From HT1-32 sp040219025 (GTDB lineage: Bacteria > Pseudomonadota > Alphaproteobacteria > Rhodospirillales > HT1-32): DNA of 64,000 nucleotides. Below the pieces are notes generated by a model. It made no database searches, was not told the DNA's origin, and saw nothing but the letters and a program-made list of their open reading frames with translations. Positions 8,159 to 16,728 of the stretch are shown here, one piece after another; the stretch's first letter is position 1, and each line of letters begins with the position of its first letter. The stretch covers positions 100,856-164,855 of the forward strand of contig JAVJTE010000025.1 in the NCBI GenBank assembly GCA_040219025.1. Direction: 5' to 3'. The translations under genes and the position numbers were made by a program.

Positions 8159-9310
8159 ATGTACATCGCGTCAGGCAAGAACGAGATCAACGAAATACTT
8201 GCGGTTTGCAAGGCCGTCGCAAACGGGGATTTCAATGCCCGGATCACCAAAAGCAAATCGACAGGCAAATCGCTTGAACTGGTCAATGCAATCAACCGTC
8301 TGATCGACCGGACAGACGCTTTCGTGCGCGAAGCTGCGGCAACAATGGACCATGTTCAGCAGAATAAATACTATCGCCGCATTTCGACAACGGGGATGGT
8401 CGGCGACTTTCTGGCAGCAGCGGAAGTCATCAACGCCGCCACGATAAATGTCGAGGACCGGATCAACAAATTCTCTGCCATTATCGACGGGTTTGAAGGC
8501 ACCGTCGGCGAAGTCGTCTCCACAATTTCATCCGCCGCGACCGAATTGCGCAGCTCTGCCGAAACCATGAGCACGACCGCTGACAGCACCAGCCATCAGG
8601 CCACGACTGTCGCCGCTGCTGCTGAAGAGGCTTCGGTCAACGTCCAGACCGTTGCCGCTGCTGCCGAAGAGCTTTCATCCTCGATTGCCGAAATCAGCCG
8701 GCAGGTCGACAGTTCTGCGACAATCGCCGAGACCGCCGTCTCAAATGCGGCAAATGCTTCGGAGCGGATCAAGCAAACCTCTGCGGCAGCATCTGAAATC
8801 AGCGAGGTGCTCACGCTGATTGAAGATATCGCCGAGAAGACCAACCTGCTTGCCCTGAACGCCACGATCGAAGCCGCCAGAGCCGGTGAAGCCGGCAAGG
8901 GGTTCGCGGTGGTCGCCTCCGAGGTGAAGGATCTGGCAAACCAGACTGCCCGGGCGACGGACCAGATCCGTTCGCGCATCGACGCTATGACGTCAGCAAC
9001 CCGCGAGACGGTGACCGCCGTTGACGAGATCAACGAAATCATCGGCAAGATCCGGGAAAACAGTCTGGGTATCACTGATGCCATGACCCAGCAGCGTGAT
9101 GCCACCAACGAAATCGCCTCCAATGTCGAACAGGCATCGGCAGGGACATCCGAGGTTACCAGCAACATCCAGAACGTCACCGCCGCAGCCGTTGAGACCG
9201 GCAATGCAGCGGGCGATATCCTCAGCGCCTCAACGGAACTGTCACGACAGGGCGAAATTCTGAGCACAGAAGTCGGCAACTTCCTTGCTGAAGTCAGGAA
9301 AATGACCTGA
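8159..9310 (+). CDS. Soluble methyl-accepting chemotaxis protein
   Basis: This 383-residue protein has no predicted membrane segment. The N-terminal 100 residues form a helical, HAMP-like region, followed by a long coiled coil with the conserved hairpin tip (EKTNLLALNATIEAARAGEAG) that binds CheA and CheW. Ala- and Glu-rich helices on either side are likely methylation regions. It lies in an operon with the Aer-like PAS gene and probably carries that protein's signal to the flagellar chemotaxis pathway. It could also act in a cytoplasmic chemosensory cluster. Confidence 0.93.
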   Translation: MYIASGKNEINEILAVCKAVANGDFNARITKSKSTGKSLELVNAINRLIDRTDAFVREAAATMDHVQQNKYYRRISTTGMVGDFLAAAEVINAATINVEDRINKFSAIIDGFEGTVGEVVSTISSAATELRSSAETMSTTADSTSHQATTVAAAAEEASVNVQTVAAAAEELSSSIAEISRQVDSSATIAETAVSNAANASERIKQTSAAASEISEVLTLIEDIAEKTNLLALNATIEAARAGEAGKGFAVVASEVKDLANQTARATDQIRSRIDAMTSATRETVTAVDEINEIIGKIRENSLGITDAMTQQRDATNEIASNVEQASAGTSEVTSNIQNVTAAAVETGNAAGDILSASTELSRQGEILSTEVGNFLAEVRKMT

Positions 9311-9438
9311 GGCATGAGCCGTCCTGCCTGAATGGCAACCGAACACGGTGACATCGCCAAAGCGTGATACGAGTTTAGCAACCTCTGGCCGTCGAATGCG
9401 TTAATGTCCCGTCATCATCGTGATAACGGAGACTTCCC

Positions 9439-10848
9439 TTGCTGATCGACGCCCCTGTGCATATTGCGCCCTCAGATTGCCGCGGCGTTCCGGTGTCCTG
9501 CCGGAACGCCGACGCCCTCGACGGACTTGAAAAGGCGCTGATCTGCGCCCTCTCGTTTCGCGGCGATGCGATTGCCGAAATCGACCGGGTACTGGAGTCC
9601 CATCCCGACTTCATCATGGGTCACCTGTTCAAGGCAGCCTGGCTGACCCAGGCCATGGAAACCCGGATATACGGGGATATGCTGGCCGCCTGGAACCGGG
9701 CCAGTCAGCTGGCCGGAAATGCCAATGAACGCGAACTTGGCCACCTCACCGCTATCAGACACTGGATTGACGGCGACTTTCATCGGGCCGTGCAGGTCTG
9801 GGAAGATATCCTGACCCGCTGGCCGCTGGACCTCATGGCCCTGCAACAGGCACATCTCAGCCATGTTCTGCTGGGTGATACGGATGGCCAGCGCGACACT
9901 GTCGCCCGGGTTTTCCCGCTGTGGGACGAATCCCTGCCCGGCTATGAATTCGTGCTTGGCTTCTACGCCTTCGGGCTGGAGGAGAACGGCGACTATCACC
10001 GGGCGGAGGAACTGGCCCGCCAGGCCCTCGCCATCCGCCCCGACAATCCCTATTCCGTTCATGCGGTTGCCCATGTCATGGAGATGCAGGGCCGCCAGCA
10101 TGGCGGCATCCGCTTCATGGCAGATTACCGCCGCTACTGGGGAGATTCGAATTTTGCCAACCATCTGTGGTGGCATACTTCCCTGTTTCACATCGATATC
10201 GGCCAGACTGACCGCGCCCTGAACATTTATGACGCCCATCTCCGCTCAAAGGAGCATGACGGCGACAAATACGAAGAACTGGATGCCTCTGCCCTGCTCT
10301 GGAGGTTACGGCTGCTTGGTGTGCAAACCGGGTCGCGCTGGCGACAGCTGGCTGAAAAGTGGGAGCCGTCCGCCGTCGACACCCTCTATGCCTTCAACGA
10401 TGTCCATGCGATGATGGCTTTTGTCTCGGACGACCGGACAGAAGCGCAGCATGCGCTGCTGACCGCCAACGAGCGCTATCTGGAGAATGCCAGCGACGCC
10501 AATGCTGCCATGAGCCGCGAGATCGGCCTGCCGTTCTGCCTTGCCATGCAGGATTTTCATCATGAAAGGTACGGTGATTGCGTCGACCGCCTGCTGCCGG
10601 TCCGATATCGCACCTGGCGGCTTGGCGGCAGCCGGGCCCAGCGCGATATCATCGGCTGGACCCTGCTGGAGGCTGCCCTGCGCGCCCGGCGATTTGAACT
10701 GGCACTGGCACTGGCGAATGAACGCTGCGCCCTGAAACCGGCCAGCCCGCAAAACTGGACCTATGTATCCCGGGCTTTTGCCGGTCTTGGAAAGACCTGT
10801 GAACGGAACCGCGCCCAGGCCCGTGCACAGGCTCTGATGGGAGAATAA
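9439..10848 (+). CDS. Tetratricopeptide repeat protein, TPR38-like
   Basis: This 469-residue protein consists of helical repeats along its whole length (for example DFIMGHLFKAAWL, YHRAEELARQALAIRPDNPY and HGIRFM-type segments). It matches the tetratricopeptide repeat protein 38 family, found in many proteobacteria and in animals but without a settled function. It has no signal peptide. Translation appears to start at TTG (9439), with GGAG about eight bases upstream. A separate promoter is likely, since 128 bases lie between it and the chemoreceptor gene. It precedes the glycerophosphotransferase gene by 86 bases. Confidence 0.82.
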   Translation: MLIDAPVHIAPSDCRGVPVSCRNADALDGLEKALICALSFRGDAIAEIDRVLESHPDFIMGHLFKAAWLTQAMETRIYGDMLAAWNRASQLAGNANERELGHLTAIRHWIDGDFHRAVQVWEDILTRWPLDLMALQQAHLSHVLLGDTDGQRDTVARVFPLWDESLPGYEFVLGFYAFGLEENGDYHRAEELARQALAIRPDNPYSVHAVAHVMEMQGRQHGGIRFMADYRRYWGDSNFANHLWWHTSLFHIDIGQTDRALNIYDAHLRSKEHDGDKYEELDASALLWRLRLLGVQTGSRWRQLAEKWEPSAVDTLYAFNDVHAMMAFVSDDRTEAQHALLTANERYLENASDANAAMSREIGLPFCLAMQDFHHERYGDCVDRLLPVRYRTWRLGGSRAQRDIIGWTLLEAALRARRFELALALANERCALKPASPQNWTYVSRAFAGLGKTCERNRAQARAQALMGE

Positions 10849-10934
10849 GGCCGGGCCCCGCCGCACAGAGAGCAGGTTGTGATCGGATTTGCGTGAACCT
10901 ATGCTGATGGCCTTGAACATCACGCATTCCGGGC

Positions 10935-12164
10935 ATGACCGACAACCCCTACGCCAGCGACATTCTCCGTCATCTCGAACGGATCAGTCTGCGAAAGCGG
11001 AAAAGCCCGGTCGTCCTGTTCTTCGGGCGGGACGGCGCCTTTTCGGATAATTCCAAATATCTCTATCTCGATGCCGTTGCCGGTGATTACGGGTTCGAGC
11101 CGCTCTGGGTCACGTCCAGCAAGGCTGTTGGCGATCTTCTGAAAACCCGTTCCCTGCCCGTACTGCTGCTCGACAGCCCGCCCAAAGAGGCGCTGCGTGT
11201 TCTGCTCAAGGCGGCGGTCGCGGTGTTTTGTGTCAATCCCAACGATGCCTTTGCCGACCCGCATATCCGGGCATCTCTTGAGGGGGCTTTCCGGTTACAG
11301 CTCTGGCATGGTGTATTCGCCGGACTACAGGACCTGCAGGTCACCGACGTCGCCCCCCTGTTCAACCCGCGCCTGACCTATCAGCTTTACGGGGCCGCCA
11401 GTATCGATGCCATATTGTCACCGGCAGCCCGTTTTGACGACCGCTTTGCCGAGGCCTTCGGTGCCGGCGAGTTGCTGCGGGACGGCTATCCCCGAAACGA
11501 GGTGCTGTTTCGCGAACCGACCGGGCTGGACCGCCTTGGCGCATTCGGGATGCCGGACGAACTGACCGCAGGGAAATCCCGGAACGTTCTTTATTGCCCC
11601 TCGCATACCCGTGTCGGCGGGCCTGTCTGGCGGGAAGGCTGGTTGCTGGACAGGCTCCGGGAGGCACATGAAAAGTCCGGTGCCACCATCTTCATCAAAC
11701 CGCATCCGTTTGAAGCGGCCATCGCGCCTGTGTCGCGTACCCTTGCGCCCGGCCTGCACCTGATCGCAGCCCTCGACGACATCTACCCGTCCCTGCGGCA
11801 ATTTGACCTGCTGATCTCCGATTATTCATCCCTGATGGACGACTTTCACCTCACCGGCAAGCCGATGCTGGTCCTGCAAACCCCGCAGACCGAGAAAGTC
11901 CGGCAGCAACTGCTGCTGGCGGACCTGCATTACCGCGAACTGGCCCCTGTGGTCACAGCAGATGATCTGCCTGCCGCAATAGAGACCGCTCTCAGCAATA
12001 CTTCCCCGCAGCCGGCAAGCGGCATTTACACCGAAGACCATCATGGATCCGCCGGACGCCTGAACCGCTATATTGCCGGAGAGGTCAGGCGGGGCTGTGC
12101 CGTCCGTTACCGGGCTACCGGGCTGAATGACCGGAAACCTGATCCCGGAGAGAATCCATCGTGA
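10935..12164 (+). CDS. CDP-glycerol glycerophosphotransferase family protein
   Basis: This 409-residue protein matches the TagF-type glycerophosphotransferase domain (PF04464). Key motifs are LQLWHG (residues 121-126), IKPHPFE (about 250) and the C-terminal LLISDYSSLMDDF, which bind the CDP-alditol donor. Such enzymes add glycerol phosphate, ribitol phosphate or related units to teichoic acids in Gram-positives and to capsule or LPS in Gram-negatives. No membrane segment is seen, so it would act at the inner face of the membrane. The stop codon overlaps the start of the next gene by four bases, so the two are translationally coupled. Confidence 0.86.
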   Translation: MTDNPYASDILRHLERISLRKRKSPVVLFFGRDGAFSDNSKYLYLDAVAGDYGFEPLWVTSSKAVGDLLKTRSLPVLLLDSPPKEALRVLLKAAVAVFCVNPNDAFADPHIRASLEGAFRLQLWHGVFAGLQDLQVTDVAPLFNPRLTYQLYGAASIDAILSPAARFDDRFAEAFGAGELLRDGYPRNEVLFREPTGLDRLGAFGMPDELTAGKSRNVLYCPSHTRVGGPVWREGWLLDRLREAHEKSGATIFIKPHPFEAAIAPVSRTLAPGLHLIAALDDIYPSLRQFDLLISDYSSLMDDFHLTGKPMLVLQTPQTEKVRQQLLLADLHYRELAPVVTADDLPAAIETALSNTSPQPASGIYTEDHHGSAGRLNRYIAGEVRRGCAVRYRATGLNDRKPDPGENPS

Positions 12165-13366
12165 GATTGATGTTCAGAACTTTATCTGTCGCGACCTGCC
12201 TGCTGCTCGTCACTGCCTGTCAGGCAGATATTCCCGAGCCTGTGCCGGAAGCCCTGCAGACCCCGACCATATCGATGCCGGGAAGTGTTTTTATCCCCGC
12301 AGCCTTTGTCAGGGAAAACAAGGATCTGCTGGCTGCCCGCTGTCTGCGATCCGCACTCCCTGAGGACCCCATTACTTCCGTTCAGGCCCCGGCCGGTTAC
12401 GGACTGGATGACCGATATATCAAGGCATCCGGTGCAATCATCAAAATGGGCACGGGCTGTCTGGGAAACAACGATCAGCAATGCCGGTCCGTGGTCGCAA
12501 TGACGGCCAGCTGGGCGGACGCAAATGCTTCCATCGTGAACCGGACAGCAACAGATGACGGCCAGTTCTGGAACGACACGCTGACAGTTAATCTTTACGT
12601 CGCACGCCCCTTCATCGGTGCCTATTCGATCGCACGGGCACGCGGCTTTTCAGATGACGCCGTGGATCTGCGGATCATGACCTGGATGCATCATCTGCTC
12701 ACCCGGGCATCTCACATGATGCGGGATGGCTCATTCTACCGGGAAGCCGGAATGAACAGGGCACCGAAGGCTGCACATAATCATGCGGCCGCTTCTGCTG
12801 CCGCCTGGATGGCCTTTGGCGCTCAATGGAACAATGCTGATGCCTTCAGACATGGTATCGAACAATGGTTCATTACGCTGCGCACCATGCGCGAAGACGG
12901 CAGCATGCCGATTGAGACAAGGCGTGGCGCGAGAGCTGTTTTCTATCAGGGACGCATTCTGAATGCGCTGGCATCAATTGCAGTCATGGCAGATGTTCAG
13001 GGCATCGATCTCTGGTCGCAGTCACCCGGCGGATCATCAACCATTCACAATGCCGTCCGCTTCATGCTGAAGGCGGTCGACGACCCTTCTGTCGTCTTTC
13101 CCTATGCACGGGAAAATGTCGCACCGGGACCGGACAAAAACTGGGAGAACCCCTATCTTGGCAGTCCGGACGGCGCTCTGGCCTGGATGATCCCCTACAT
13201 GCATCGCTTCCCGGACCATCCCAACACTGCTGCCATTCTGAACGCCGGCCAGCGCAAGGGCTGGCAGACCAGAATGATCACTGTCGCCCTGAACAGGACA
13301 TCACTCGGAACGGACTGGCTGGGGTTTGATGCTGCCTGCAGGTTCGGGAAGTTTTACCGGAAATAA
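12161..13366 (+). CDS. Alginate lyase-family (PL5-like) lipoprotein
   Basis: A lipoprotein signal (lipobox VTAC, about residue 20) precedes a 380-residue alpha-barrel region. The motifs KAAHNHAAASAAAW and EDGSMPIETRRGARAVFYQ correspond to the NNH.W and DG.LPLE..RG.RAL.Y motifs of the alginate lyase family (PF05426). It therefore probably cleaves or binds an acidic or phosphorylated exopolysaccharide in the periplasm or outer membrane. GTG start at 12161 overlaps the upstream stop. The 3' end overlaps the convergent glutathione S-transferase gene by 66 bases. The polymer is unknown; alginate itself is not implied. Confidence 0.8.
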   Translation: MRLMFRTLSVATCLLLVTACQADIPEPVPEALQTPTISMPGSVFIPAAFVRENKDLLAARCLRSALPEDPITSVQAPAGYGLDDRYIKASGAIIKMGTGCLGNNDQQCRSVVAMTASWADANASIVNRTATDDGQFWNDTLTVNLYVARPFIGAYSIARARGFSDDAVDLRIMTWMHHLLTRASHMMRDGSFYREAGMNRAPKAAHNHAAASAAAWMAFGAQWNNADAFRHGIEQWFITLRTMREDGSMPIETRRGARAVFYQGRILNALASIAVMADVQGIDLWSQSPGGSSTIHNAVRFMLKAVDDPSVVFPYARENVAPGPDKNWENPYLGSPDGALAWMIPYMHRFPDHPNTAAILNAGQRKGWQTRMITVALNRTSLGTDWLGFDAACRFGKFYRK

Positions 13367-14008
13367 CGGTTCCTTCTCCCCGCTCCGCCATGCCGGATAT
13401 TTCTGCATCACCGACGCAAAGATAGCCGACTCCAGAAAAACCTCAAGCCAGCCGCGAACCTTCGGCAAGTCCAGTCCGTCGAACCAGTCCTTATCGACAT
13501 GTGCAAACTGGCGCACAAAGGGGGCGATGGCGGCATCCGCCAGCGACATCCGGTCCCCGGACAGAAAGGCCGAACGGGTCAGCCTGTCTTCCAGACCTGC
13601 CAGAAAACGCACCCCTTCCGCGCGATGGTGCAGCGGGTCGGTATCCTCCTCGTACCGGGTCGGATATTTGTAGCGGTCCAGATGATGTTTGAAAGGGCCA
13701 TCATTTTCGGCAACCAGCGCCTCGATATCACCGGAGTCGCCGGTGCCCGGTGTCAGCCAGCCTTCCGGGTCGTTCAGCCCGAGCGCCCATGCCATGATCT
13801 GCTCGCTCTCCTCGATCACCCGGCCATCAGGCAGGACCAGCACCGGCACGGTACCCTTCGGCGATGCCTCAAGCATCTCCGCCGGCTTGTTCCTCAATAC
13901 CACTTCCCGCAGGGCGCAGGTCTGGCCGCTGACGGCAATCGCCATCCGTGCCCGCATGGCGTAGGGGCAACGCCGGAAGGAATAGAGAACGGGTCGCTGA
14001 GTAGTCAT
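13301..14008 (-). CDS. Glutathione S-transferase family protein
   Basis: This 235-residue protein has an N-terminal thioredoxin-like domain with SFRRCPYAMRARMAI (Cys14 at the active-site position), cis-Pro region GTVPVLVLPDG and ES in VIEESEQIM, followed by an all-helical C-terminal domain. It resembles the omega/YfcG-like Cys-type transferases, which reduce mixed disulfides or dehydroascorbate-like substrates. The ATG at 14008 overlaps the TrhO stop codon by one base (TGATG). Longer in-frame sequence upstream lies inside trhO and is not used. The 3' end runs 66 bases into the lyase gene on the other strand. Confidence 0.88.
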   Translation of the reverse strand: MTTQRPVLYSFRRCPYAMRARMAIAVSGQTCALREVVLRNKPAEMLEASPKGTVPVLVLPDGRVIEESEQIMAWALGLNDPEGWLTPGTGDSGDIEALVAENDGPFKHHLDRYKYPTRYEEDTDPLHHRAEGVRFLAGLEDRLTRSAFLSGDRMSLADAAIAPFVRQFAHVDKDWFDGLDLPKVRGWLEVFLESAIFASVMQKYPAWRSGEKEPLFPVKLPEPAGSIKPQPVRSE

Positions 14009-14955
14009 CAGGCCACCTCGTCCGGCTGCTTCGTTGGCTTGCCGAATTCGGCACCGACATGGGATTCGCCCCGGCCTTCTGCCATTTCGACCTGCGCCTG
14101 ACGCTCTGCATAGCGCTGTCGCTGTTCGTCGCTGCGCTCCCCAATACAATAGCTGCAGGAAATGCCGGGAACATAACTGGCAGACTCCCGGTCTGCCTTG
14201 CTGAGCGGGCGGCGACAGGCATGACACAATTCATGCTCGCCGATCTCCAGACCGTGCCCAACAGCAACCCGGTGATCAAAGACAAAGCACTCCCCCTGCC
14301 AGCGGCTTTCCGCTTCCGGCACCGTCTCCAGATATTTCAGGATGCCGCCTTTCAGGTGGTACACATCCTGAACCCCGTGATGCTTCAGGAAAGCCGTTGC
14401 CTTCTCGCAGCGAATACCGCCGGTGCAGAACATCGCGACCTTTTTGCTTTCCAGCTCCGCCCGGTGGCCCTCGAACCATTTCGGGAAATCACGAAAGGTC
14501 GGCGTCATCGGATTGACGGCGCCGTCGAACGTCCCGATCTCGACCTCATAGTCATTTCGCGTATCGATGACGACAACATCAGGGTCAGCAATCAGCTCGT
14601 TCCAGTCCGCGGGATCAACGTAGGTGCCAACATCCCGCACCGGGTCGATATCCGGCACTCCCAACGCCACGATTTCCTTCTTCAGGCGAACCTTCAGCCG
14701 ATAGAACGGCATGGTCTCCGCCGTCGATTCCTTATGTTCCAGGGCAACGCATCCCGGCAGGGCCCGCAAGACCGCCATCGCGGCGTCGATTCCGGCCCGT
14801 GATCCGGCAATCGTGCCATTCACCCCTTCCCCGGCCAGCAGGACCGTCCCGCGCAGGTCATGCGCCCGCAGAGCGGCTGCCAGCGGCTGCCGAAGCGCCG
14901 AGGGATCGTCAAAACGGGTGAAATGGTAGAAAGCGGAAACGATAATATCAGACAT
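14008..14955 (-). CDS. trhO: tRNA uridine(34) hydroxylase TrhO (rhodanese-like)
   Basis: This 315-residue protein matches TrhO/YceA, which uses oxygen to form 5-hydroxyuridine at the wobble position of certain tRNAs. It has the N-terminal acylphosphatase-like domain (AGEGVNGTIAGS, about 41-52), a rhodanese domain with active-site Cys177 in MFCTGGIRCEKA, and a C-terminal cysteine cluster (CHAC and CSYC) likely to bind zinc. Length is normal for the alphaproteobacterial form. It is the first gene of a two-gene unit with the glutathione S-transferase. Confidence 0.93.
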   Translation of the reverse strand: MSDIIVSAFYHFTRFDDPSALRQPLAAALRAHDLRGTVLLAGEGVNGTIAGSRAGIDAAMAVLRALPGCVALEHKESTAETMPFYRLKVRLKKEIVALGVPDIDPVRDVGTYVDPADWNELIADPDVVVIDTRNDYEVEIGTFDGAVNPMTPTFRDFPKWFEGHRAELESKKVAMFCTGGIRCEKATAFLKHHGVQDVYHLKGGILKYLETVPEAESRWQGECFVFDHRVAVGHGLEIGEHELCHACRRPLSKADRESASYVPGISCSYCIGERSDEQRQRYAERQAQVEMAEGRGESHVGAEFGKPTKQPDEVA

Positions 14956-15259
14956 GCCGCATCAAACGGTCTGTCACCCGATCCGTCAATCCATGAACCC
15001 CGGCAACCATCCGGACAGGGAAAGACAACGGCATGACAAAAGTTGGAACGCCAGCTTGGAGTAAATTCTGGGGAGTTGGGAAAATGGCGCCCCCCTACGG
15101 GATGGCCCTGATTGCGGCTTTTCAACGCCTTAACCCCGAATTTCCCCAACCCTCCGACTTATATAGCCCAATAGGTTATGGGCGGTTTACCCAACCCCGA
15201 AAGGAATGATGATGGAAGACCGAGAAACTGATGCGATGCAAGACTGAAGGAGCAGGAAG
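14956..15259. other. Intergenic region with left att-like site
   Basis: This 304-base stretch upstream of trhO holds no convincing gene. It contains the att-like repeat at 15085-15103 and the 13-base repeat TTTCCCCAACCCT at 15141-15153. Base composition shifts from GC-rich to more AT-rich to the right of the repeat, consistent with an element boundary. The trhO promoter must lie in its left part, but no clear -35/-10 pair was recognised. Confidence 0.6.
15085..15103 (+). repeat. Imperfect copy of the tRNA-Glu 3' end (putative distal att site)
   Basis: The text TGGCGCCCCCCTACGGGAT repeats the 3' end of the tRNA-Glu gene at 16591-16608 (TGGCGACCCCTACGGGAT) in the same orientation, differing only within the C-run. 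It covers CCA, the acceptor 3' strand and part of the T-arm. Tyrosine recombinases that use tRNA genes leave such a copy at the far end of the integrated element. A recombinase remnant lies between the two copies and is oriented toward the tRNA. Confidence 0.7.
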
Positions 15260-15472
15260 ATGAGTGACATCGAGAATCTGATGATGGAAATCATACGGCC
15301 ATTCATCACAAACATCCCGTATGATGACCTCCCAGAAACGAACGCGGAATACTGGGCAAGGATCCGTGTCGATCAAGAACATGGCCCTGCGGATCGTGAA
15401 ACTTTCGGGCCGCGTTGCAGAGTCCGCTCTGGTCTACGCCGTCACTCGCCCGAAGGTGGGTTTTGCAGGTGA
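15260..15472 (+). CDS. Small ORF of unknown function in the element remnant
   Basis: This 70-residue ORF begins with ATG after a good ribosome site (GGAG). The first 45 residues look like a normal acidic protein (for example NIPYDDLPETNAEYWARIRVD); the last 20 are Arg/Gly-rich and look out of frame. In the +1 frame an open stretch with a coherent sequence (MALRIVKLSGRVAESALV, from 15381 to a stop at 15477-15479) continues in its place. The gene may thus carry a frameshift near 15370. No family is recognised. Confidence 0.4.
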   Translation: MSDIENLMMEIIRPFITNIPYDDLPETNAEYWARIRVDQEHGPADRETFGPRCRVRSGLRRHSPEGGFCR

Positions 15473-15487
15473 TGGGTGAGTGATTTT

Positions 15488-16066
15488 TCAGCGATATGTA
15501 AGTCGGTCTTGAAGGAAATCTTCGCTGATTTTCCGAACAATCGACTGAATGGACTCCTTCACTTGATCTTTGATGGCATCCTTTCTCCCATACCCCAACA
15601 TTTGATGTTCGTAAGAGCTGATAGTCCATTCACGGGAAAACCCCATAGATCTAAGTTCACACTCCACATGGAAGGCCATCGGGTAATTATCCCCAATTGT
15701 CCAAACATGACAGTTCACGATTCCCTTGCTCAACATTGCTTTATGATAAAATGGGTCTGCTATTTTTTCAGATTCGGAGACTTCTTTGGCAGCATCGACC
15801 ACGGAAAGCGTTTCGTGGTCAAGGATGCTCATATCATTCAGAAAACGAAGGCGGACGGATTTCTCCAGATCGGATTTATTAAGTATTTTAGACTGTTCCT
15901 GGAGAAAAACATTAACCCAACTCAGTTTATCGATCCAACAGGCTCCGGCTCGCTCTCCAAATCCGTCACTGCAATGAGGCGGTTTTTCACTAGCAAATGC
16001 GACGGATACCGTAAGCGCAAAGGCTGCAAGAGATACTATTATAAACTTTATCCGAGCATGATATAA
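15488..16066 (-). pseudogene. Unknown secreted protein lacking a start codon
   Basis: The minus strand is open from a stop at 16067-16069 to TGA at 15488-15490, 192 codons. Its first residues form a clear signal peptide (RIKFIIVSLAAFALTVSVAFA, then SEKPPHC), followed by a soluble region with four cysteines that could pair. No ATG, GTG or TTG precedes the signal in frame. An ATG at 16059-16057 is out of frame by one base: inserting one base would give MLRIKF and the full protein. It is either a one-base pseudogene, an assembly error or a rare start. The first in-frame ATG, at 15832, would cut off the signal. No family recognised. Confidence 0.6.
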
Positions 16067-16157
16067 TCACAACTGCGTAAAACGCAAATCAACGCCGCGA
16101 TGGCGTCGAAGCCCTGAGAAGGAAAGATAATGGCGAGAAACGCTCTTCATACTCGAT

Positions 16158-16500
16158 GTGATTTCCGGATTTGATCATGCAGCCAGTGTATGGCGACAAA
16201 CCTACAGATTAAGCGCAATGTTCGAATGCGGAGACCTCACATTCCTGATGACATCGTTCAATCGTCCCTACACCGCCAACGGATTCGGCAACGCAATGCG
16301 GGCGTGGTGCGATCAAGCCGGACTGTTCAGCACATGGGCTGCGCAAGGCAATGGCAAGCCGTCTGGCAGAGATTGGCTGCTCAACACCCGAGATAATGGC
16401 CATCACCGGGCACAAATCGATGCAGGAACTACAGGTCTACACGAAGGCCGCAAAGCAGAAAGTCCGGGCGAACAATGTCAGGAAGATGATCGATGACTGA
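16158..16500 (+). pseudogene. Tyrosine recombinase/phage integrase remnant, frameshifted
   Basis: Two frames together give the C-terminal catalytic part of an integrase. Frame one carries TSFNRPYTANGFGNAMRAWCDQAGL (start of it only: RPYTANGFGNAMRAW); from 16327 the +1 frame continues SAHGLRKAMASRLAEIG, then MAITGHKSMQELQVYTKAAKQ to TGA at 16498-16500. The HxxR, the His of TGHKS and the nucleophile Tyr of VYTKAA are all present. One frameshift near 16326, with loss of a few residues before SAHG, and a missing N-terminal DNA-binding half make it inactive. It points at tRNA-Glu, its likely target. Confidence 0.85.
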
Positions 16501-16516
16501 ACACTTCCGGAACATG

Positions 16517-16549
16517 TTTCCCCAACCCTTTCCCGCTGTGTTGGGGAAA
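16517..16549. repeat. Inverted repeat TTTCCCCAAC/GTTGGGGAAA
   Basis: Two perfect 10-base arms (16517-16526 and 16540-16549) flank a 13-base spacer, just after the integrase remnant. The left arm, extended to 13 bases, also occurs at 15141-15153. No T-run follows, so it is not a typical terminator; integrase arm-type binding sites are a reasonable reading. Confidence 0.5.
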
Positions 16550-16590
16550 GTCGCGAAAAACGCAATGATTTCAATGGGGGAAAAAGAGAG

Positions 16591-16666
<76 letters not shown>

Positions 16667-16728
16667 GCTAGAGGAGCGCCTGTGTAACTGCGGTCGCAGA
16701 TGAAATCAAGCCTCGAAAAACAAAAAAA

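Noticed and set aside
15476..16066. Plus-strand 196-codon ORF with a GTG start
   Set aside because: It is in exact codon register opposite the minus-strand frame that encodes a clear signal peptide and four cysteines. Its own product is rich in Phe, His and Lys with no recognisable domain.
16667..16728. Possible promoter for tRNA-Glu (TTGATT and TTACAC, 16 bases apart)
   Set aside because: Both boxes are weak matches in a short region, so it was not listed as a feature.
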